Part shown: positions 58,554-64,000 of the stretch, in pieces | How the letters are laid out: each line of letters opens with the position of its first letter | How positions within the stretch are numbered: the stretch's first letter is position 1 | Assembly (NCBI RefSeq): GCF_900636545.1 | Contig: NZ_LR134290.1 | Span: 2,356,001-2,420,000, forward strand | Direction of reading: 5' to 3' | Source: Pseudomonas mendocina | Lineage (GTDB): Bacteria > Pseudomonadota > Gammaproteobacteria > Pseudomonadales > Pseudomonadaceae | Length of the DNA: 64,000 nt | Notes under the pieces: generated by a model | Told to the model about the DNA's origin: nothing | The model's input: only the letters and a program-made list of their open reading frames with translations | The model's database searches: none | Program-made: the position numbers and the translations under genes

Positions 58554-59102
58554 TTAGTCTTTGAGAGGAAGTACCAATGGCAATAAGCGTGCGGTATTGC
58601 GTGCGTCCTCGAGAGCTCTGTGCTGCTGCCCTTGAAATTGCATGCCGGCCAGCTGCAACGCACTGTGCAGGCCAATTGGGCGCTGGAGTTGGCGGGCCTT
58701 GGCGAAAGCCTGCTTCAGATTCAGGTGGGGAACCTCAGACAGCAAGCTGTTCAAGTGGTGCTGGCGCCATTCCTGCTCCAGTTGGCGGCGGTCGTAGTCG
58801 CCCCAACTGCTCCAGCCCACCAGGCGAGGAGCATGTTGGGTCAGCCAGCGCTCGAACTGGGCCCAGACTTGTGGCATTGGCGCAGCGCTATCGACATCGC
58901 TCTGGGTGATGTGGGTGAGCTCACGGCAGAAGTCTGTCAGACACGGGCGCCGCTGTGGTTTGACGATGCGCTGAAAGTGATCGCGCTCATGGCCGTCCAC
59001 GCCAACCAGACTGGCACCGATCTCGATGATTTCCATTTCTTCCATCGGCCAGCCACCTTCGTCGGTCGTGGCTTCCAGGTCGATGACCAACCAATGTCCC
59101 AT
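58554..59102 (-). CDS. DEDDh 3'-5' exonuclease (KapD/ERI1-like)
   Basis: A 182-residue exonuclease of the DnaQ fold. Exo I is VIDLEATTDEGG (Asp8, Glu10), Exo II lies in GWSSWGDYDRRQLEQEW and Exo III in GQQHRALEDARNTARL. The spacing places it with the KapD/ERI1 RNA exonucleases rather than polymerase proofreading. ATG 59102 has AGGAGCACCA upstream. RNA substrate is inferred. Confidence 0.87.
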   Translation of the reverse strand: MGHWLVIDLEATTDEGGWPMEEMEIIEIGASLVGVDGHERDHFQRIVKPQRRPCLTDFCRELTHITQSDVDSAAPMPQVWAQFERWLTQHAPRLVGWSSWGDYDRRQLEQEWRQHHLNSLLSEVPHLNLKQAFAKARQLQRPIGLHSALQLAGMQFQGQQHRALEDARNTARLLPLVLPLKD

Positions 59103-59223
59103 TGGTGCTCCTAGTCGTTCGCAAGGCCTTGCTCGGGGCCGATTGGCAGGCAGTATGGAAGGCCTTTCCGGCCAGGGCAAACGTCGTGTTAGGCTCTGCT
59201 GCCTATGTCTGCAGGAGGTTGTT

Positions 59224-60099
59224 ATGGCAAAGGTCGCATTTATCGGCTTGGGCGTTATGGGGTATCCGATGGCCGGGCATCTTGCCCGCAAGGGGCATCA
59301 GGTGACGGTCTACAATCGTTCGCCTGGCAAGGCCGTGCAATGGGTGGCGGAATATGCTGGCAGCAGCGCGGCGACCCCGCGCGAAGCAGCAGAGGGCGCC
59401 GAGTTGGTGATGTGCTGCGTCGGCAATGATGATGATCTGCGCAGCGTGATTCTGGGTGAGCAGGGCGCCTTTGCTGGTATGGCGCCAGGTGCCATCCTGG
59501 TCGACCACACCACTGCTTCGGCTGACGTGGCGCGTGAGCTTGCGGCTGTCGCGACCGAGCGTGGCCTGGGTTTCCTCGATGCGCCGGTGTCTGGTGGCCA
59601 GGCCGGTGCGGTCAATGGCGTGCTGACCGTGATGGTCGGCGGCGAGCAGCAGGCCTACGCGGCGGCAGAGCCGGTGATCCAGTGCTACGCGCGCATGATG
59701 CGTCTTATGGGGCCGGCCGGCAGCGGCCAGTTGAGCAAGATGGTCAACCAGATTTGCATCGCTGGCCTGGTGCAGGGGCTGGCCGAGGCGCTGAACTTCG
59801 CCCAGTGCGCGGGCCTCGATGGTCATGCGGTGGTCGATGTGATCAGCAAGGGAGCGGCGCAGTCGTGGCAGATGGAAAATCGCTACAAGACCATGCTGGC
59901 CGGTGAGTTCGATTTCGGCTTCGCGGTCGACTGGATGCGCAAGGATCTTTCTATCGTGCTCGAGGAGTCTCGTCGCAATGGCGCTCAACTGCCGGTGACA
60001 GCGCTGGTGGATCAGTTCTACGCCGATGTTCAGGGCATGGGCGGCGGGCGTTGGGACACTTCGAGCCTGCTGGCGCGCCTGCAGCGTAACCGCCAGTAG
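59224..60099 (+). CDS. 3-hydroxyisobutyrate dehydrogenase-like NAD(P)-dependent oxidoreductase
   Basis: A 291-residue beta-hydroxyacid dehydrogenase. The Rossmann loop is FIGLGVMGYPMAGHLARKGH, the substrate loop DAPVSGGQAGAVNGVLTVMVGG and the catalytic lysine lies in GQLSKMVNQ. Substrate could be 3-hydroxyisobutyrate, serine, glyoxylate or a related acid. ATG 59224 follows AGGAGGTTGTT; the frame to 59026 overlaps the divergent exonuclease. Confidence 0.88.
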   Translation: MAKVAFIGLGVMGYPMAGHLARKGHQVTVYNRSPGKAVQWVAEYAGSSAATPREAAEGAELVMCCVGNDDDLRSVILGEQGAFAGMAPGAILVDHTTASADVARELAAVATERGLGFLDAPVSGGQAGAVNGVLTVMVGGEQQAYAAAEPVIQCYARMMRLMGPAGSGQLSKMVNQICIAGLVQGLAEALNFAQCAGLDGHAVVDVISKGAAQSWQMENRYKTMLAGEFDFGFAVDWMRKDLSIVLEESRRNGAQLPVTALVDQFYADVQGMGGGRWDTSSLLARLQRNRQ

Positions 60100-60224
60100 G
60101 CCTATGCTGCTGGAGGCGGTCGGGTTGGAAGCCAAAGCAGGGTGCACCGGCCCGCCAAAGATATCGACGGATGGCGCGCGGCTGATTAGGATCGCCGCCG
60201 TTCGTTTGTAGTCGAGGTCGTTTC

Positions 60225-60476
60225 ATGGAGTGTCGTGCCGGTTGCGGTGCCTGCTGCATCGCGCCTTCCATCAGCTCGCCGATTCCAGGTATGCCGAACG
60301 GCAAGCCGGCAGGTGTGCGCTGCATCCATCTCAATGCCGAGTTCCTCTGCGCCATTTTCGGCCGCCCTGAGAGGCCTGCTGTATGCGCGGGCTTCAAGGC
60401 GGAAGAACAGCTCTGCGCGGATGATCGCGAAAGCGCCATTCGCATGTTGGGGTGGCTGGAGCAGGCGACTGCCTGA
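60225..60476 (+). CDS. YkgJ family cysteine-cluster protein
   Basis: An 83-residue protein with clustered cysteines (CRAGCGACC, then RCIHL, FLCAIFG, AVCAGF, LCADD) expected to bind zinc or an iron-sulfur centre. It belongs to the YkgJ group; function unknown. Gap of 125 bp after the dehydrogenase gene holds no feature I recognise. Confidence 0.82.
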   Translation: MECRAGCGACCIAPSISSPIPGMPNGKPAGVRCIHLNAEFLCAIFGRPERPAVCAGFKAEEQLCADDRESAIRMLGWLEQATA

Positions 60477-60541
60477 TGATCTGAACCGCTTGCCCCCTCG
60501 TGGGTCGAATCGCAAACAGTCCCACCGGGAGTTGCTCGAAG

Positions 60542-61141
60542 ATGATGCGTTTTTCCGTTCTGGCGATGCTGATGTGTGCGACTGCTGCCCAGGCTGCCGA
60601 AAGGCAGTGGCAGCTGGAGCGTGAAGAAGATGGTGTCAGCGTGTACCTGGCCGATGTGCCGGGGTCCAAGTACAAGGCTTACCGCGGCGTGGTGACGATC
60701 AATGGCGATCTAGCTGCCGTGCAGGCCGTGCAGGAGGACGTCGCAGGTTCCTGTGCCTGGATCTTCAGTTGTCAGCAACAGCGCCTGCTGGAAACCAAAG
60801 GCGATGTGAGTGAGCTGTACACCCGTTTCGAAATGCCCTGGCCGGTGAAAGCTCGCGACTCGGTTATTCAGGTGACGACGCAAACCGATGCCGATGGCAG
60901 CGTGACCCGGCTGCTCAAGGCGGTGCCAGAGCGCTTGCCGGAGGAGAAGGACTTCGTCCGCGTGCAGCGCGTCGATGGGCAGTGGCACCTGAAACCGCTG
61001 GATGGCGGCAAGGTGGAAGTGACGTACGAGGTGCATACCGAGCCGGGCGGCAGCGTGCCGTCTTGGTTGGCCAACAGTTTCGTCGTCGATGCGCCGTTGC
61101 AGACCCTGCAGGGCTTGCGGGCTAAGGTGGAAGGGCGCTGA
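60542..61141 (+). CDS. START domain exported lipid-binding protein
   Basis: A 199-residue protein with a signal peptide (MMRFSVLAMLMCATAAQAAE). The rest fits a START/Bet v1-like fold: DGVSVYLADVPGSKYKAYRGVV, FEMPWPVKARDSVIQV and a C-terminal amphipathic helix. Members bind hydrophobic ligands; here it would act in the periplasm. ATG 60542 or 60545 are both possible. The longer frame from 60500 hides the signal peptide. Confidence 0.82.
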   Translation: MMRFSVLAMLMCATAAQAAERQWQLEREEDGVSVYLADVPGSKYKAYRGVVTINGDLAAVQAVQEDVAGSCAWIFSCQQQRLLETKGDVSELYTRFEMPWPVKARDSVIQVTTQTDADGSVTRLLKAVPERLPEEKDFVRVQRVDGQWHLKPLDGGKVEVTYEVHTEPGGSVPSWLANSFVVDAPLQTLQGLRAKVEGR

Positions 61142-61162
61142 ACCAGTAGCGCTTCCCGTAAT

Positions 61163-61193
61163 AAAAAAGGCTGCCAGATTGGCAGCCTTTTTT
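61163..61193. terminator. Bidirectional terminator between the START gene and gltA
   Basis: AAAAAAGGCTGCC, loop AGATT and GGCAGCCTTTTTT form a stem with A and T tails, serving both convergent genes. Confidence 0.92.
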
Positions 61194-61207
61194 GTCTCGC
61201 GGTGCTA

Positions 61208-62488
61208 TCAGCCGCGGTCGGCTGGCAGGTCGCGCTGCTCGTAACCGGTGTACAGCTGACGCGGGCGGCCAATCTTGTACGGGCCGGAAAGCATTTCCTT
61301 CCAATGTGAGATCCAGCCGACGGTACGCGCCAGGGCGAAGATCACGGTGAACATCGAGGTCGGAATGCCGATGGCTTTGAGGATGATGCCCGAGTAGAAG
61401 TCCACGTTCGGGTAGAGGTTGCGCTCCTTGAAGTAAGGATCGTTGCGCGCGATCTCTTCCAGCTTCATCGCCAGTTCCAGCTGCGGATCGTTGATACCCA
61501 GCTCGGCCAGTACTTCGTCGCAGGTCTGCTTCATGACCTTGGCGCGCGGGTCGAAGTTCTTGTAGACGCGGTGGCCGAAGCCCATCAGCTTGAACGGGTC
61601 GTCCTTGTCCTTGGCCTTGGCCACGAATTTTTCGATGTTGTCCACGCTGCCGATCTCATCGAGCATGGTCAGCACCGCTTCGTTGGCGCCACCGTGGGCC
61701 GGGCCCCACAGCGCGGCGATGCCGGCGGCGATACAGGCGAACGGGTTGGCGCCCGAGGAGCCAGCCAGGCGTACGGTGGAGGTGGAGGCGTTCTGCTCGT
61801 GGTCGGCATGGAGGATGAAGATCTTGTCCATCGCCTTGGCCAGCACCGGGCTGATCGGTTTGATCTCGCACGGGGTGTTGAACATCATGTGCAGGAAGTT
61901 TTCCGCGTAGTTCAGGTCGTTACGCGGGTACATCATGGGTTGACCCATGGAGTACTTGTAGGTCATGGCGGCGATGGTCGGCATCTTGGCCACCAGGCGC
62001 ATGGCCGATACTTCGCGGTGCTGCGGGTTCTTGATGTCCAGCGAGTCGTGATAGAAGGCGGACAGGGCGCCGACCACGCCGCACATGATGGCCATCGGGT
62101 GAGCATCGCGGCGGAAACCGTTGAAGAAGGTCTTCAACTGTTCGTGAACCATGGTGTGGTTCTTGATGGTGCTGACGAACTGGGCCTTCTCTTCCTTGCT
62201 CGGCAGTTCGCCGTTGAGCAGCAGGTAGCAGGTTTCCAGGTAGTCGGATTGCTCGGCGAGTTGCTCGATGGGGTAGCCGCGGTGCAGCAGAATCCCTTTG
62301 TCGCCGTCGATGTAGGTGATCTTCGACTCGCAAGAGGCGGTCGACATGAAACCAGGATCAAATGTGAACCGACCCGTGGCGGTCAGGCTCCGCACATCTA
62401 TTACTTCGGGACCAACAGTGCCGGTCAGAACGGGCAGTTCGACGGGGGCATTGCCCTCGATGATCAACTGCGCTTTTTTGTCAGCCAT
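61208..62488 (-). CDS. gltA: Citrate synthase
   Basis: A 426-residue type II (hexameric, NADH-sensitive) citrate synthase that condenses oxaloacetate and acetyl-CoA. Catalytic histidines lie in [15 protein letters not shown] and [16 protein letters not shown]; the aspartate lies in [13 protein letters not shown] 62488 has AGGAGG nine bases upstream. Divergent from sdhCDA with its own promoter. Confidence 0.98.
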   Translation of the reverse strand: MADKKAQLIIEGNAPVELPVLTGTVGPEVIDVRSLTATGRFTFDPGFMSTASCESKITYIDGDKGILLHRGYPIEQLAEQSDYLETCYLLLNGELPSKEEKAQFVSTIKNHTMVHEQLKTFFNGFRRDAHPMAIMCGVVGALSAFYHDSLDIKNPQHREVSAMRLVAKMPTIAAMTYKYSMGQPMMYPRNDLNYAENFLHMMFNTPCEIKPISPVLAKAMDKIFILHADHEQNASTSTVRLAGSSGANPFACIAAGIAALWGPAHGGANEAVLTMLDEIGSVDNIEKFVAKAKDKDDPFKLMGFGHRVYKNFDPRAKVMKQTCDEVLAELGINDPQLELAMKLEEIARNDPYFKERNLYPNVDFYSGIILKAIGIPTSMFTVIFALARTVGWISHWKEMLSGPYKIGRPRQLYTGYEQRDLPADRG

Positions 62489-62547
62489 ATGTGGCCTCCT
62501 AGTTATGCTTGAAATCATCAGACAGCCCCCCACGCAGGGCCCGCACC

Positions 62548-62575
62548 ACTATAGTGAGATAAATCCGAAAGTCAA
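62548..62575 (-). promoter_or_regulatory. Sigma-70 promoter of gltA
   Basis: On the minus strand TTGACT (62575-62570) and TATAGT (62553-62548) are 16 bases apart, about 60 bases ahead of the gltA ATG. Confidence 0.72.
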
Positions 62576-62689
62576 TTTGCGAGAACCCAGACAGTAGAAG
62601 GGTTTGCGCGTGATTTTCAACGAAAAAAGGCCGCTATTTACGCCATTTGTTTAAAGGCTGCAATGCGCTTTTTGGGGTAGGGCATTGCA

Positions 62690-62718
62690 TTGTCATTAGT
62701 CTGCTAACTGTCTATACT
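62690..62718 (+). promoter_or_regulatory. Sigma-70 promoter of sdhCDA
   Basis: TTGTCA (62690-62695) and TATACT (62713-62718) are 17 bases apart. The sdhC start lies 132 bases after the -10, leaving a long leader with a CGCCAGGG/GCGGCCAT region that may fold. The 362-bp gltA-sdhC gap is otherwise non-coding. Confidence 0.72.
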
Positions 62719-62850
62719 CTGCGCCCGACCGCCAGGGGCTTTGCGGCCATATCATGGCGGTCGTCACTCCTTGGGTGATGGGTACCTGACCAGTGCACTT
62801 CCCAACAACTTTGCCCTGATAGTTAGGGGCTCTCAGTGTGATAAAAAGCC

Positions 62851-63225
62851 GTGAATAGCCAACGACCTGTAAACCTAGACCTTAGGACTATCAAGCTCCC
62901 AGTCACCGCTTACACCTCCATTCTTCACCGTATCTCCGGTGTCATCCTCTTTGTCGGTATCGCCATTCTGCTGTTCGGCCTCGACAAGTCGCTGACCTCC
63001 GAAGAGGGCTTCGCCCAGGTGAAAGAATGCCTGACCAGTCCGCTGGCCAAGTTCGTGATCTGGGGTCTTCTTTCCGCTCTGCTGTATCACCTGGTGGCCG
63101 GCGTGCGCCACTTGATCATGGACATGGGCATCGGCGAGACGCTGGAAGGCGGCAAGCTGGGCTCGAAAATCGTCATCGCCGTTGCGGCGGTCGTGATCGT
63201 GCTGCTGGGGGTATGGATATGGTAA
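62851..63225 (+). CDS. sdhC: Succinate dehydrogenase cytochrome b556 subunit SdhC
   Basis: A 124-residue membrane anchor with three helices that binds haem and quinone in complex II. RPVNLDLRTIKLPVTAYTSILHRISG and the haem ligand region YHLVAGVRHLIMD are standard. GTG 62851 is the first possible start after an in-frame TAA; the sequence before it has no clear ribosome site. Overlaps sdhD by seven bases. Confidence 0.96.
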   Translation: MNSQRPVNLDLRTIKLPVTAYTSILHRISGVILFVGIAILLFGLDKSLTSEEGFAQVKECLTSPLAKFVIWGLLSALLYHLVAGVRHLIMDMGIGETLEGGKLGSKIVIAVAAVVIVLLGVWIW

Positions 63226-63587
63226 CTAATGTCACGAATTTCTCGCGTTCGGGCCTCTATGACTGGATGGCGCAACGCGTTTCTGCGGTCGTTCTTGCGG
63301 CTTACACGCTGTTTCTGCTGGGCTATGTGATCTGCAATCCGGGCATGGGCTACGCCGAGTGGCATGGTCTGTTCTCGCATACCGCAATGCGCATTTTCAG
63401 CCTGCTGGCTCTGGTTGCACTGAGCGTGCACGCCTGGGTTGGCATGTGGACCATTTCCACCGACTACCTGACGCCGATGGCGCTGGGCAAGTGGGCGACT
63501 GGTGTGCGTTTCCTGTTCCAGGCCGTGTGTGGCATCGCCATGTTCGCGATGTTCGTCTGGGGCGTGCAGATTCTGTGGGGTTTCTGA
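63219..63587 (+). CDS. sdhD: Succinate dehydrogenase membrane anchor subunit SdhD
   Basis: A 122-residue three-helix protein, second anchor of complex II. GLYDWMAQRVSAVVLAAY and the haem histidine region ALSVHAWVGMWTISTDYL identify it. ATG 63219 lies within the end of sdhC; GGGGG precedes it. The frame back to 63027 is a shadow of sdhC. Confidence 0.96.
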   Translation: MVTNVTNFSRSGLYDWMAQRVSAVVLAAYTLFLLGYVICNPGMGYAEWHGLFSHTAMRIFSLLALVALSVHAWVGMWTISTDYLTPMALGKWATGVRFLFQAVCGIAMFAMFVWGVQILWGF

Positions 63588-63590
63588 TTC

Positions 63591-64000
63591 ATGGCTAGCA
63601 TCCGTACTCTTTCCTATGACGCCATCATCGTAGGTGGCGGCGGCGCCGGCATGCGTGCTGCGCTGCAATTGGCTCAGGGCGGTCACAAGACTGCCGTGGT
63701 CACCAAGGTGTTCCCGACTCGCTCGCACACCGTTTCCGCTCAGGGTGGCATTACCTGCGCCATCGCCTCGGCCGACCCGAACGACGATTGGCGCTGGCAC
63801 ATGTACGACACCGTCAAGGGTTCCGACTATATCGGCGACCAGGACGCGATCGAGTACATGTGTTCCGTTGGGCCGGAGGCTGTGTTCGAGCTCGAGCACA
63901 TGGGCCTGCCGTTTTCCCGTACCGAGCAGGGCCGCATCTATCAGCGTCCGTTCGGCGGTCAGTCCAAGGGGCCGGACAATCCGACCCAGGCGGCTCGTAC
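63591..64000 (+). CDS. sdhA: Succinate dehydrogenase flavoprotein subunit SdhA (3' truncated by the window)
   Basis: The first 136 codons of the FAD-containing catalytic subunit. The FAD fold [14 protein letters not shown] and the covalent FAD attachment site [13 protein letters not shown] are present, with no stop before the window end. ATG 63591 is three bases after the sdhD stop. sdhB is expected next. Confidence 0.97.
   Translation, partial: MASIRTLSYDAIIVGGGGAGMRAALQLAQGGHKTAVVTKVFPTRSHTVSAQGGITCAIASADPNDDWRWHMYDTVKGSDYIGDQDAIEYMCSVGPEAVFELEHMGLPFSRTEQGRIYQRPFGGQSKGPDNPTQAAR

Overview
The window is a stretch of Pseudomonas chromosome. Evidence is the gene content (tig-clpP-clpX-lon-hupB-ppiD-fabI, mltD-gloB-rnhA-dnaQ, fimL-nudC, gltA facing sdhCDA), high G+C coding sequence, Pseudomonas-style intergenic palindromes and close similarity of the proteins to Pseudomonas families. 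A P. mendocina/oleovorans-like species is my guess, not something the sequence proves. Nearly all of it is core or conserved accessory genome. I saw no phage, integrase, transposase, CRISPR array, rRNA or defence island.

Layout. 1-5340 (+): glycerol-type ABC transporter operon (glpS partial, glpT, glpP, glpQ, DUF2160 protein, glpV). 5401-6255 (-): folD. 6525-6856: tRNA-Arg, tRNA-His, tRNA-Leu. 6984-15414 (+): protein-quality-control cluster tig, clpP, clpX, lon, hupB, ppiD, with heat-shock-like promoters before clpX and lon. 15467-25420 (-): a ClsC-like phospholipase D lipoprotein, fabI, and a Yej-type peptide ABC importer with two tandem binding proteins. 25568-31675: HDOD/GAF regulator, mltD, gloB, a methyltransferase-like protein, rnhA, dnaQ. 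31798-37598 (+): lysine/ornithine/arginine decarboxylase, enoyl-CoA hydratase, fimL, nudC. 37600-39566: TSUP permease, a small membrane protein, and a repeat-rich spacer holding a duplicated gene 3' end. 39567-46987: SDR, APH-like kinase, SCP2 protein, histidine phosphatase, sohB, YhdH oxidoreductase, thioesterase/TetR pair, DODA-type dioxygenase. 47080-52401: periplasmic SBP-Cache protein, tpm, htpX, a small conserved protein, alaA, msrB. 52443-61141: PA1571-like peptide, ATP-NAD kinase-like protein, DUF1287, DCC and DoxX-like proteins, MsbA-like exporter, RhtA-like exporter, a MITE-like repeat, ppnP, DEDDh exonuclease, hydroxyisobutyrate dehydrogenase-like protein, cysteine-cluster protein, START-domain protein. 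61208-64000: gltA and divergent sdhC, sdhD, sdhA (cut by the window end).

How the genes work together. The clearest functional block is 6984-15414: nascent-chain chaperone, ClpXP and Lon proteases, HU-beta and the periplasmic chaperone PpiD. clpX, lon and the distant htpX each carry a sigma-32-like element with the same 14-nt spacer. gltA and sdhCDA diverge from one 362-bp intergenic region carrying a good sigma-70 promoter in each direction. As I recall the P. aeruginosa PAO1 map, the window joins three blocks that are separate there (about PA1796-PA1834, PA2826-PA2832, PA1571-PA1583).

The items most worth a second look are the duplicated 3' end between REP-like palindromes (39241-39521), the 141-bp TIR element touching the ppnP stop codon, the overlapping dyads between the thioesterase and its TetR neighbour, and the secreted SBP-Cache protein. 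I did not find a convincing new multi-gene system.
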